From positions 14,397 to 78,396 of the forward strand of contig CAYGUX010000010.1 of the NCBI GenBank assembly GCA_964353175.1: a stretch of 64,000 nt of DNA, given 5' to 3'. Shown piece after piece: positions 53,742 to 61,949 of the stretch (its first letter is position 1; each line of letters begins with the position of its first letter). A program made the position numbers and the translations under genes. The notes under the pieces are model-generated. The model saw only the letters and a list, made by a program, of their open reading frames with translations. It did not search any database and had not been told where the DNA came from. The stretch is from JAIYCX01 sp964353175 (GTDB taxonomy: Bacteria; Bdellovibrionota_C; UBA2361; SZUA-149; DAOLCO01).

Positions 53742-54542
53742 ATGAAAACTAAGTTGATACTAATAGTTTTAATTTTCTTAAGTGCATGCACTGCACGTGT
53801 TGATCAAAATTCCGTTCGAGCTTCAGTGAATATCCCTACTGCCGCAAAGGTTGATAAGGTTGAAGTAGGTTATGATGCTAAAATGCCTAAAATTTATCTA
53901 ACGATTGAGCCTATAACAGTTAAGATAGCGCCAAGAGAAACCAATGTTAAATTAAGTTACGGTGAGGCCGAAAAAGAAGGCACTAAGGATATAATAGCTG
54001 AGAAGAAAAGATTATCTCTAAGTGTTAAGTACTATCAAGAATATTTTCTTAACAGGCAAAGACAAATAACCACGCAGTTGGCATCGTCTCTAGGAGGAGT
54101 TGGTAATTTTAAGCTTGTTGACTATGATATTGCCAAAGAGAAAAACTATACTGGTATAAATAAAGAGCCGAATGATCTAGGAATTTATCTTGTAAGAGCC
54201 AGCATCACGGAGGCTAATGATCAAGTTCTATATAGGCAGGATAAATCTAGAATCCCAGGAATCTATAAAGATAAAGAAGTAGAAGTTCAAGGAATGGTTG
54301 GGCTTGATATTCAAGTTATTAATCCAAGTACTGGAGAGGTCGTTCAAGCCTTTCCAACACAAGGTTCTTATACGACTAAAGATGTCTCTGTGTCAGGCGG
54401 TTTTATCGCAGATTTTGGATCTTCACGTGAAATTGTAAAAAGTTCTATCGATCAAGCGCTTCGGGTAGCTTTAAATAATGCGGCTTTGGATCTTCATGCG
54501 AAGTTCTCAGGCAGGGGATCGTATGAAAGTGAGTATGAATAG
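53742..54542 (+). CDS. Lipoprotein, CsgG-like in outline
   Basis: This 266-residue protein starts at ATG 53742 (AGGGGA upstream; a longer in-frame ATG at 53715 lacks one). The lipobox is F-L-S-A-C. The mature part has a helix-strand layout with Q-I-T-T-Q-L-A-S-S-L and N-F-K-L-V-D-Y-D, similar in outline to the CsgG/LpoB fold family. It starts a cluster of three genes followed by an M48 peptidase. Function unknown. Confidence 0.55.
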   Translation: MKTKLILIVLIFLSACTARVDQNSVRASVNIPTAAKVDKVEVGYDAKMPKIYLTIEPITVKIAPRETNVKLSYGEAEKEGTKDIIAEKKRLSLSVKYYQEYFLNRQRQITTQLASSLGGVGNFKLVDYDIAKEKNYTGINKEPNDLGIYLVRASITEANDQVLYRQDKSRIPGIYKDKEVEVQGMVGLDIQVINPSTGEVVQAFPTQGSYTTKDVSVSGGFIADFGSSREIVKSSIDQALRVALNNAALDLHAKFSGRGSYESEYE

Positions 54543-55110
54543 TACTTATATGAAATATGTCGCACTAGCTTTTGTTTTTCTAAATTTGCCTAGCGCGATT
54601 GGCCAGACAATCGATGTTAGCCATATTCAGGGATATGTTACTGAGTCCAGATTGGGTTGGCAGTACGAAGTTGAGTTGGATTGTGAGTCAGCTGAGAGTT
54701 CCTTCCTACATTCTCAAGATATAAAGAGCATATTAATAGAGCAATTAAAAGTTAAGGATATAGTAGAAAGTAGTGATTCACTCTACTCTTTGAAATTGGC
54801 AATTACAGATCATTCCTGCAATAAAAATGGAGAGAATGACGAGTTCGTAAGCCCATTAGCTTTATATCGGAACGAAACTACATATGCCGTAGTAATCCTT
54901 AAGGTCCTTTTTGAAATTCAGGAAAAATCAACTGATAGAATATTATACTCTCAAGAAGTCGTAGTCTTAGGTAATAATGAAGAGGAAGAAGGTAATTTAT
55001 TTTGGTATATGTTTGATTTGGAAAAGAAAGAGGTTAGCCTTAAGTCAGCATGGGGAAGAGTAGTAGAGGAAGTTGTTAATAAAACTAAGAAAGTTCTAAA
55101 CAATGTATAA
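54523..55110 (+). CDS. Exported protein of unknown function
   Basis: This 195-residue protein from ATG 54523 (AGGGGATC upstream) overlaps the previous gene by 20 bp. A signal peptide (L-N-L-P-S-A-I-G-Q) precedes a domain with two cysteines (L-D-C-E and H-S-C-N) and alternating strand/helix segments. It overlaps the next lipoprotein gene by 8 bp, so the three are co-translated. Confidence 0.6.
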   Translation: MKVSMNSTYMKYVALAFVFLNLPSAIGQTIDVSHIQGYVTESRLGWQYEVELDCESAESSFLHSQDIKSILIEQLKVKDIVESSDSLYSLKLAITDHSCNKNGENDEFVSPLALYRNETTYAVVILKVLFEIQEKSTDRILYSQEVVVLGNNEEEEGNLFWYMFDLEKKEVSLKSAWGRVVEEVVNKTKKVLNNV

Positions 55111-55831
55111 AATACTACCCTTGTTTATTGTAAGCTTAATGACACTCTGTTCATGTGGTAGAGAAACTATAATTACTCCAAGTGATCTAATAGTTCAGAG
55201 TGAAAAATTCGTATCAAGACAGGATGAAAGGCCTAAGGTAAGTGTTCCTGGTCTTTATAAACCAGTAGTGCCAGGCTTCTATCTCAATACAAGTTTTGAT
55301 GTTACTGATACTGTGAGCGAGCTGGCTATATTGGAGCTAAGAAAGATTTTATTTCGGACTGGAAACTACAGTGTGTACTCATCCCATGAGGTAGCACAGC
55401 ATGATTATACGATTAAAGTCCGCTGCACTGAGTTGGTATATGACACTGCCAACCTTACAGGCGACAAAAAGATACCAACTACTCAGGCAGCAAGTATTAT
55501 CACAATCGTAGGTACCAACTTGGCTACAGCAGCACCATTTTTAGGGCCACTAGGTGGACTAATCGGAGGATTTGGGCCGCTAACCGGCATAGGATTAGGG
55601 TCAGCACATCGGGAGATGAATAGTATGCTAACTCTAGATATACAGTTGATAGATAAAGATGGGGCAATTCTCTATTCTAAGCCATACAGCGCAGGATTCG
55701 GGGTTAAGGTAGCGGAAAGAGGTAGCATCATCTCATCTAACTCAAAAGCGGTAGCCTCAAGTTCAGCTCAAGAAGCTGTAATTGCTGCATTACAGGTCGC
55801 ACTCGAAGATATAAAAGCCAAGACAAATTAA
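55103..55831 (+). CDS. Lipoprotein with glycine-rich insert
   Basis: This 242-residue lipoprotein (lipobox T-L-C-S-C) has a first domain with L-A-I-L-E-L-R-K-I-L-F-R-T-G-N-Y and D-Y-T-I-K-V-R-C-T-E-L, as in CsgG-like folds. A hydrophobic, glycine-rich segment (F-L-G-P-L-G-G-L-I-G-G-F-G-P-L) at about 150-165 could insert in a membrane. It probably acts with the two upstream proteins at the outer membrane. Confidence 0.55.
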   Translation: MYKILPLFIVSLMTLCSCGRETIITPSDLIVQSEKFVSRQDERPKVSVPGLYKPVVPGFYLNTSFDVTDTVSELAILELRKILFRTGNYSVYSSHEVAQHDYTIKVRCTELVYDTANLTGDKKIPTTQAASIITIVGTNLATAAPFLGPLGGLIGGFGPLTGIGLGSAHREMNSMLTLDIQLIDKDGAILYSKPYSAGFGVKVAERGSIISSNSKAVASSSAQEAVIAALQVALEDIKAKTN

Positions 55832-55929
55832 TAGAATTTCTCAATTATTTAGCTCCTGCTTAAGTTTGTCATACGACCTACCGAAACTACTCTAGATATT
55901 AATGAAATAGATTAGTGGGTAGTTAAGAG

Positions 55930-56799
55930 ATGTTTAAAGCAATTAAAAAAGTTATTTTTATCGCGACTTGTATTTTAAGCCTCAGCTTAGTGGCATGTAG
56001 CAGAAATAATTTAAAACCTGGTGAAATACCTAATCCACCTGAAAAAGTTGAATCATCAAAGGTTATCGGTAGTATAAATGCCGTAGTCGGTCGAGCTCAA
56101 AATGAAGGTTCTAACCTAGAAAAAAGCGGGCCTAGATATGATAGAATTAAAAGAATAATGGACCGAATTAGTCAGGCCGCTGGCATGGGACCTTACCCAT
56201 ACCCAGTCTATGTAGCTGTTAATGACGACCCTAGCACAGCAAATGCTTTTATCTATAATGGGAATACCGTAGTAGTCTATAGCCAGCTCATAGATAAAGT
56301 AAAATCAGATCACGAACTAGCAGCAATCATGGCCCATGAAACAGGACACATGCTTGGAAAACATCATGAAGATGACGGAGCAAAAGATAGAGCAGAGAAC
56401 GTAGGTATTTTTAGTAAAGTTTTGGGTTACACCGCAGCTATTTTTGTAGCTGGAGTTACCGGAAGTGGTAGCCTTGGAAATATGGTTGGGAATGGCGCGT
56501 ATAAAGGTTCTGCCTATGTAGGTAATGGAGCATTTGTAAAAGCATATAGCAGAGATAAAGAACGAGAAGCTGATACCATTGGTTTAGTCTTGATGGCTAA
56601 AGCGGGGTACAATCCAAAAGCCGCTGTCAACTTTTGGAAGAACGCGGATCAAATTTTCCCTGCGACTGATAGGAGTGCCTTTCAAAGTACTCACCCCAGC
56701 CATGAGGATAGAGCAAGTGAATTAGAAGAGCATCTAGATATTGCGATGCAATACTATAAGCCAAAAAATGGTTCTAAAGCGATGGCAAGCTCAAGATAG
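55930..56799 (+). CDS. M48 family metallopeptidase lipoprotein
   Basis: This 289-residue lipoprotein (lipobox L-V-A-C23) carries the M48 zinc motif H136-E-T-G-H140, and the third ligand E213 in E-R-E-A-D. It should be a periplasmic or outer-membrane-associated protease of the LoiP/BepA type that degrades misfolded outer-membrane proteins. It has no TPR repeats. It follows the lipoprotein cluster by 98 bp and may have its own promoter. Confidence 0.85.
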   Translation: MFKAIKKVIFIATCILSLSLVACSRNNLKPGEIPNPPEKVESSKVIGSINAVVGRAQNEGSNLEKSGPRYDRIKRIMDRISQAAGMGPYPYPVYVAVNDDPSTANAFIYNGNTVVVYSQLIDKVKSDHELAAIMAHETGHMLGKHHEDDGAKDRAENVGIFSKVLGYTAAIFVAGVTGSGSLGNMVGNGAYKGSAYVGNGAFVKAYSRDKEREADTIGLVLMAKAGYNPKAAVNFWKNADQIFPATDRSAFQSTHPSHEDRASELEEHLDIAMQYYKPKNGSKAMASSR

Positions 56800-57230
56800 A
56801 CCTCATAAAAATGTTAGGCTCTGATGGCTAGATCGGCTATCAGGGCAAAATTCTAAGCGGCTTCTGTTTTATATAGGACTACTGAGTTTAATTACACCAG
56901 CTAAGTTCTTTTTTCGACTACTATTGGTGATATCAATAGTAGCAATTCAATTATCAATGATTGTTTATGTTCTTGTAGTATTGACTACTTAATACAGTGG
57001 GGGTAAACAGTAGGAACATTCAAATCCGGGTAGATGAAAATTCATTGGCAACATGTTGAAGTCCAATTTCAGCAAGTTGTCGATGGAAGAGATTTAAGGT
57101 TCTAAGTGAGGTTCAGTTTGGTTTTTTGTACAGCCTTATAAGATAATTTATCTGAGTGAGCCTTCGAAATGTAGATGATTGTTTTCGAAGATTTTATTGC
57201 CCCTTTCTTAGTGATTAGAGTTGAAAGAAA
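56800..57230. other. Non-coding spacer after the M48 gene
   Basis: This A+T-rich stretch has no supported gene. A perfect 9-bp hairpin lies at 56918-56942 (CTACTATTG/CAATAGTAG) without a T run. A 23-codon frame from 57034 has no ribosome site. I see nothing else. Confidence 0.4.
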
Positions 57231-57277
57231 CGTTCGGCGCTTTAAGTATTAGTATCTAGTATTTAAAGCTCCGAACG
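57231..57277 (+). other. Long imperfect hairpin at the edge of the 57-kb locus
   Basis: The 18-nt arms 57231-57248 and 57260-57277 pair with one mismatch and one G-U, around an 11-nt loop. CCTCTTTTT follows 13 bp later. It may be a terminator or the 5' structure of the RNA that begins the next element. Confidence 0.6.
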
Positions 57278-57300
57278 CTTCAGTTCTCAGACCTCTTTTT

Positions 57301-57313
57301 AGAAAGGAGGTGA
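57301..57313 (+). promoter_or_regulatory. Exceptionally long Shine-Dalgarno match
   Basis: AGAAAGGAGGTGA is complementary to 13 consecutive nucleotides at the 3' end of bacterial 16S rRNA (assuming the conserved TCACCTCCTTTCT end). A second strong site, AGGAAGGAGG, lies 20 bp on and precedes ATG 57347. No normal-length frame follows either site. Confidence 0.6.
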
Positions 57314-57346
57314 ACGATCTTTTCTTTTAATTAGGAAGGAGGAATT

Positions 57347-57601
57347 ATGCGGCGAGTTTAGCAACACTTGACTATCCCCGATGGGAGAATCCGGGTAAAG
57401 ATTCTCATGACGTGAGTTTAACATAGTCAGTTTAACTGACGCATTGCAAGCTGGAAATCTTGCAAAACAATTGTTTTTTGTTGTCTTTCACCTTCAAGTA
57501 ACTTCGTCTTCCGTTTTGATGGCCTCGAACGCAATATGCAGTTCGTCCATGACAAATTTTGGAACGAGATTAAAGATGGTGAAAGTGTGAATGGTTCGTA
57601 G
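57347..57601 (+). pseudogene. Possible frame-broken small gene or structured RNA
   Basis: ATG 57347 after AGGAAGGAGG opens only four codons (M-R-R-V). The other frames read like one protein cut by frameshifts: L-A-T-L-D-Y-P-R-W-E-N-P-G-K-D in one frame to 57423, then S-L-T-D-A-L-Q-A-G-N-L-A-K-Q-L-F-F in the next, then F-R-F-D-G-L-E-R-N-M-Q-F-V-H-D-K ending at TAG 57599. A near-repeat of AGTTTAAC at 57416 and 57430 accompanies one shift, and a T run the other. The same stretch holds nested hairpins (57369-57429, 57385-57406), so a structured RNA is the alternative. I do not recognise either. Confidence 0.3.
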
Positions 57602-57627
57602 TTTCAAAAATCGATAGGAGAATTTTA

Positions 57628-57792
57628 ATGAATAAATGTTCCCTCGACACTGGCCAGAATGCCAACAATTGTCGTCATGATGCCAACAGCGCCAAGAAGA
57701 ACGCAGCCAGCAAAAACGCATGGTCCGCTAACCATGGAGGACCCGCGTTTCGCAAATTCAGCTGGCTGATCGGCAACGGCGAAGTCAGCTAG
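57628..57792 (+). CDS. Small asparagine/alanine-rich protein of unfamiliar type
   Basis: This 54-residue frame has ATG preceded by AGGAG. It begins M-N-K-C-S-L-D-T-G-Q and ends G-G-P-A-F-R-K-F-S-W-L-I-G-N-G-E-V-S. Asn, Ala, Ser and Lys are abundant, with two cysteines in the first 15 residues. The two sequence lines 57661-57780 have 31 and 36 G+C per 60, well above neighbouring genes, and codons mostly end in C or G. It may be a peptide precursor or toxin-like peptide, but I see no maturation gene nearby. Unknown. Confidence 0.5.
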   Translation: MNKCSLDTGQNANNCRHDANSAKKNAASKNAWSANHGGPAFRKFSWLIGNGEVS

Positions 57793-57812
57793 GCCACATC
57801 AAAGAAAGGCCG

Positions 57813-57838
57813 GCCCCCAATGTATGTACTTGAGGGCT
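57813..57838 (+). other. Hairpin after the small gene
   Basis: Arms GCCCCCAA and TTGAGGGC pair with one mismatch around a loop of about 10 nt. It lies 20 bp after the small gene and just before the stronger terminator. Confidence 0.4.
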
Positions 57839-57858
57839 TGTAAATCGTTATAACCGAT

Positions 57859-57888
57859 GCCGGACTACAGAAATGTCTGTAGTCCGGC
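57859..57888 (+). terminator. Strong terminator-like hairpin closing the 57-kb locus
   Basis: A perfect 13-bp G+C-rich stem (57859-57871 with 57876-57888) has a 4-nt loop and is followed by TATTCTCTTCC. It is the most stable hairpin noticed in the window and is probably the end of the small-gene transcript. Confidence 0.75.
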
Positions 57889-57933
57889 TATTCTCTTCCA
57901 TCGCTTCCTTCAATTTTTCTCTAACCAGGGTAC

Positions 57934-58185
57934 TTACTCGTCCTCATTCACTTCAGGCTCTTCTCTTCTAAAATGTTTATATCTCTTTACTAGGGTAAAT
58001 AGTGTAACACCCAGAATGATAGCTAGAATATACATCTGAAACCACCACAGCTTCCCATAAGGTTCAGCAGGGAACAATGTCTTTAGAATATATAGAACAA
58101 GCATGGCGATAGCCCAAGAGTATCCTAGGTATGGCTCATTTTCCCTATTAATAAGGTCTTTGTCTTTAAGAGGCTCGTCATTCAT
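57934..58185 (-). CDS. Small two-helix inner-membrane protein
   Basis: This 83-residue protein has charged ends and two hydrophobic segments (about 22-38 and 48-66), with both ends probably in the cytoplasm. It is unrecognised. It starts with M-N-D-E-P-L-K-D and has no linked partner. Confidence 0.55.
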   Translation of the reverse strand: MNDEPLKDKDLINRENEPYLGYSWAIAMLVLYILKTLFPAEPYGKLWWFQMYILAIILGVTLFTLVKRYKHFRREEPEVNEDE

Positions 58186-58400
58186 TGTTTAATATTAGCA
58201 AGGGAAATACTGAGTGTCTATACTCAACTTTGATAAGGTGTTGACCTTCATACAATTCCACTGAAAAGTATGTGATTCTTTGATTTAATCTAGTTTGTTA
58301 AGAACTGATGTGCTAATCTTTGCGAGAGCAGGTAGGGGCGTCTAAGCGCTTGATACACTTATCTAAATATTAAAGATTCTTAAAGCTATCTGTAACATTG

Positions 58401-59360
58401 ATGTCTGACTATTATTCCATTCTAAATAAGAATTACGGATTTAAGGATCCTTCGTCTTGGTTGTCATACGCAGAGAGCCATGATTTTAGGGAAGTTCCTT
58501 ATTTAGCTTTAGATGCTTGTCCTTATTGTGAGGGAGCCTCATATTCAAAAATAGGTCAGTTTATATACTACAGTACTCTCCATGGCTTATTGCAATGTGA
58601 TAATTGTAGCTTGTGTTATGTTGATGTGCTTATTGATTCCTCTGTTAGGGGAATGCATTTTGAAGGTGCTTATAAGTCAGATGAGTATTTTCGCAAAGAG
58701 AGGAAGGAGATTTTTAATCAAACAATTGGGCTACTCTCAAGTAAAGAATCTGATAGCCGATTGATCCTAGAGCTGGGTGGAGCGACTGGAGAACTGGGCG
58801 TAATGATAAAGAACAGATTCCCTAATACTCGAATTATTGTCAATGATATTTCCATAGATGCTTGTAAGTCAGCTAGCGAAAAGGGATTGGAAACAAGAGT
58901 AGGATCGATACTTTCTATTAATGATTTAGAGAAGTGTTCCGCTATTATAGCTTTGGATGTACTATACTACGAGCCAAAAATATATGAAGCATTTCAATTC
59001 ATGAGTAATCAGCTCGAGCCAGGGGGCCTCCTTGTGATTAGACTTCCTAATAAGCATAAGTTAATTAGGCTTTTTCAAAGTTTAAAGAATTTGTTAAGTT
59101 TAAAGAATTCAAAAGCTAAACAGACTAAGATAAATTTTTTTAACCCAGAACATTTCAGCATATTGACTCAGACCTTCATTAAGAAAGCATTGAAGGAACA
59201 TGGTTTTGTTAATATTTCAATTATACCAGCTAAGCTTCTTAATAAAGGGAAATGGTCTAAGGTTTCACGTCTATTGTATTTCTTAACATTGTTGGTTTAC
59301 CGAGTAAGCGGTAAGGTAGTTGGAACAAGTATGTTAGTCGTATGTAGAAGAGATATCTAG
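58401..59360 (+). CDS. Class I methyltransferase with N-terminal zinc ribbon
   Basis: This 319-residue protein has cysteine pairs C40-P-Y-C43 and C66-D-N-C69 for zinc, then an AdoMet-binding core with L-I-L-E-L-G-G-A-T-G-E-L-G (about 128-140) and a D-V-L-Y-Y motif. This layout is common in methyltransferases that modify sugars or lipids in surface-polysaccharide pathways. The substrate is unknown. I chose ATG 58401 rather than the TTG three bases earlier. Confidence 0.8.
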   Translation: MSDYYSILNKNYGFKDPSSWLSYAESHDFREVPYLALDACPYCEGASYSKIGQFIYYSTLHGLLQCDNCSLCYVDVLIDSSVRGMHFEGAYKSDEYFRKERKEIFNQTIGLLSSKESDSRLILELGGATGELGVMIKNRFPNTRIIVNDISIDACKSASEKGLETRVGSILSINDLEKCSAIIALDVLYYEPKIYEAFQFMSNQLEPGGLLVIRLPNKHKLIRLFQSLKNLLSLKNSKAKQTKINFFNPEHFSILTQTFIKKALKEHGFVNISIIPAKLLNKGKWSKVSRLLYFLTLLVYRVSGKVVGTSMLVVCRRDI

Positions 59361-59435
59361 TGGATTTGAATCTTGATTATTCCAATTTGACTGCGTTTTT
59401 ATTGGATTTTTTTGTTGCAGGAGATAAATACCAAG

Positions 59436-60287
59436 CTAAAATTTCTTCTCTTTTCTGATATATTCATATGCCTGATGAATCTCAGTGAATTTTTTCTCAG
59501 CAAAATCTATAAAATCCTGTGGTAGATCCTTAGAGCTAACCTTATCTGGATGGAATTTAGATACCATCTCGCGGTACTTCCTTCTAATTTGCTCATTATT
59601 ATCTGTTTCCTTACATCCCAATATCTCCAACTTTTGAACTAAGATAGTTTTAACCACAGGAGTTTTAGTGCCATTGGTAGACCCTTGATGGGCCTTAGAT
59701 TGAGAGCTACTTTGTTGGGTTGTTACACTACCAAGGATATTTTGAATTTCATCAGGTGTAAAGCCAAATACGCTACTTACTGTAAAAAGAGACTTGTATT
59801 CAGCAGAGTTAAGTCCACCATCAACTAGAGCTAACTCCTTTAAAGTATAAAGGACATTTTTAACTGAATTGGGATCTCCTTGGAATATCTCTACGAGTTT
59901 AATGCCTAGACTTTGAATTGGAATTTTAGAAGAGCCTGCGGATAGGAAGATCTTTTTTATAGCCTTAAAATCTCTTTTTTTTACCTTTAGTCTGTCAATG
60001 GAAATCTCTTCTAGTTTTTTAAGCTCCATCTCTGTTATCTGTCCATCAGCTAAGCATACTTTCCCAGCTAAGGTATAAAATGTTTCTCTAAAAACTACCT
60101 CTGCTTTTGCTTTAGCCTTTTTTAGATAATGATTTTTGTATTTCCATTCATTAAATTTCCGATTTGCTATAACGTCAAGAAAATGACCAAAGAATAGGCC
60201 AACAATAAAACCACTACCAGGATGTTCCCCAAGAAGCTTGGAGATTTTTGCTCCGCAAATTGCTAAAATTAATTTGAAGAGAAACAT
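59436..60287 (-). CDS. TerB-domain/DnaJ-domain membrane protein (DjlA-like)
   Basis: This 283-residue protein has an N-terminal hydrophobic segment (G-S-G-F-I-V-G-L-F-F-G), a TerB-like helical region (about 60-180) with A-D-G-Q-I-T-E-M-E-L, a Ser/Gln linker, and a C-terminal J domain with the H-P-D-K motif that stimulates Hsp70. This order is that of DjlA. It is 8 bp downstream of a small membrane protein gene on the same strand. Confidence 0.85.
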   Translation of the reverse strand: MFLFKLILAICGAKISKLLGEHPGSGFIVGLFFGHFLDVIANRKFNEWKYKNHYLKKAKAKAEVVFRETFYTLAGKVCLADGQITEMELKKLEEISIDRLKVKKRDFKAIKKIFLSAGSSKIPIQSLGIKLVEIFQGDPNSVKNVLYTLKELALVDGGLNSAEYKSLFTVSSVFGFTPDEIQNILGSVTTQQSSSQSKAHQGSTNGTKTPVVKTILVQKLEILGCKETDNNEQIRRKYREMVSKFHPDKVSSKDLPQDFIDFAEKKFTEIHQAYEYIRKEKKF

Positions 60288-60295
60288 TCACTTTC

Positions 60296-60703
60296 CTAGA
60301 AGTTGGACTCTAGCTGTAGGCTTAAAGTACTTAGTCTCTGGCGTTTAGGCTTAATGCTAGCTTTGAAAATACTACTAAAAACACCTAGTATCACAATCAT
60401 CGTTAACATTGTAGCGAGTTGTAATGGGTTCCCGTATGGGTTTCTAAGTTGTTCCGACGCTAGATAGAATATAGCTATAAGAATCGATATGATACCAGAA
60501 CTATAAGCATACTTTTGATTAAAGAAAGTGCCATAACAAGCGATTAAGGATATCACGACATAAAGTATCCCTAGACCTAAATCATATTTACTAAAAACTG
60601 TTAAAGATAGGCCACTAGGCAGTAAATAGGGTAAGAAGCTCCACACAGCTAGAACTAGAAACATTAAGCTGTATGCATTCTTTGTTAAAATCTTGTCTTC
60701 CAT
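60296..60703 (-). CDS. Small membrane protein of unknown function
   Basis: This 135-residue protein has about four hydrophobic segments and no recognised domain. It starts M-E-D-K-I-L-T-K-N-A and ends in a basic tail (K-P-K-R-Q-R-L). It is co-transcribed with the DjlA-like gene 8 bp downstream. Confidence 0.6.
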   Translation of the reverse strand: MEDKILTKNAYSLMFLVLAVWSFLPYLLPSGLSLTVFSKYDLGLGILYVVISLIACYGTFFNQKYAYSSGIISILIAIFYLASEQLRNPYGNPLQLATMLTMIVILGVFSSIFKASIKPKRQRLSTLSLQLESNF

Positions 60704-60927
60704 ATCATCCCCTTAAGTTGGCCTTTACCTATTTTATGCTCTTTAAGCCATATTTTGTCGCTCAGTAACTAGTCTCAAATACAATGTATTTTGCTTCACT
60801 TTAACTTGAATAATATCAGTTTATTGTTAAAAAATAGCTACTTATAAAAGTAAGCTATGGCATTAAACAGTGGTTAGGGTTATTGTTGCCCCCTATTTAT
60901 ACAGAAAACCTTGCTCTTAGCCGTTTA

Positions 60928-61917
60928 ATGAAGGATTCAGTTACCAACAAGAAGAAACCAAGAATTGGCACACTTATCAAAGTGTTTGTTACCTGTGCCC
61001 TGTTAATGCTTATTTATTCTAAGCTAAGCTTAATCGGTTTAAAGGAGAGATTATTATCCTTCGATCTATCAATATTCTTATTCGTAGCTTTTCTTTATCT
61101 TTGTGGTCAGATACTAAGTGTATTTAAGTGGAATCTATTTCTAAAAGATGCTGGAATTAGTTTAAACTTTAAACAACTTATTAAACCCTACTTCATCGGA
61201 ATGTTTGTAAATACATTTGGTTTTGGGACAGTTGGAGGAGATTTAACAAGGGCGCTATTGGTGCCAACCAAAGTAGGAGAGAGAGGGAAGGTAGTTTCCT
61301 CAGTGATAGCGGATAGAGTGCATGGTCTATTAGTACTATTAAGTATCGGCACAATATTTTCTGCCATCAATCCACCAGACTTTTTCCCACCATATCTTGT
61401 TTACCTACTAGCCGTACTAATTCTAGGAATAGCCATCTTCTGGATTCTTCTCCCTAGTGCTTTAGCAAAAGTTATCCCAGAACAGCTAACTATTTTAAAG
61501 CCTCTTAGACTCGTACTTGAATCGTTCCCAAGGTCTGTCTCTACCTTAGTCAAAGCAAGCATAATCTCAGTGATTTTCCACTCCTTTCAGATTTCCATGG
61601 CCTACACTATTTTTAAAGGTCTAGGAGCATCAATGACTTGGCCACTAGCTTTTACTGCTATTCCATTCATCAATATAGCAAGCGCCTTACCAATATCCAT
61701 TAATGGTTTGGGTGTAAGGGAAGCTATAAGTGTTTATATGTTTCAGCCAATAGGGATTAATAATGAGATATCCGTAAGTTTCTCAGCCCTATGGGTGTTG
61801 GCCGTTTCAATGGTGAGTGGAGTAGGGGGCATACTAGTAAGCATATTTACTAAAACACCACTCTTTCTAAGAGAATCAGAGAAAAAAGATTTAGATCAAG
61901 CTACTCAGATAAAATAG
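60928..61917 (+). CDS. Flippase-like / LPG synthase transmembrane-domain protein (UPF0104)
   Basis: This protein of about 329 residues has roughly eight hydrophobic segments. Family motifs include G-T-V-G-G-D-L-T-R and S-V-I-A-D-R-V-H-G-L-L, and a late I-N-G-L-G-V-R-E. This is the PF03706 family, related to the membrane part of lysylphosphatidylglycerol synthase; the catalytic soluble domain is missing. It may move or bind lipid-linked sugars. The start is uncertain (TTG 60883 or ATG 60928). Confidence 0.8.
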   Translation: MKDSVTNKKKPRIGTLIKVFVTCALLMLIYSKLSLIGLKERLLSFDLSIFLFVAFLYLCGQILSVFKWNLFLKDAGISLNFKQLIKPYFIGMFVNTFGFGTVGGDLTRALLVPTKVGERGKVVSSVIADRVHGLLVLLSIGTIFSAINPPDFFPPYLVYLLAVLILGIAIFWILLPSALAKVIPEQLTILKPLRLVLESFPRSVSTLVKASIISVIFHSFQISMAYTIFKGLGASMTWPLAFTAIPFINIASALPISINGLGVREAISVYMFQPIGINNEISVSFSALWVLAVSMVSGVGGILVSIFTKTPLFLRESEKKDLDQATQIK

Positions 61918-61949
61918 TAAGAAGTTTAAGCATCAGAGAGGAATATTTT

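Noticed and set aside
57494..57721. A 75-codon minus-strand frame across the 57-kb locus
   Set aside because: It has no ribosome site, its N-terminal half is a Cys/Trp-rich antisense image of the well-supported small plus-strand gene, and only its last 18 codons look plausible.
57301..57792. tmRNA, RNase P RNA or SRP RNA in the 57-kb locus
   Set aside because: None of the conserved ends or motifs of these RNAs is visible, and no tag peptide ending in ALAA is encoded.
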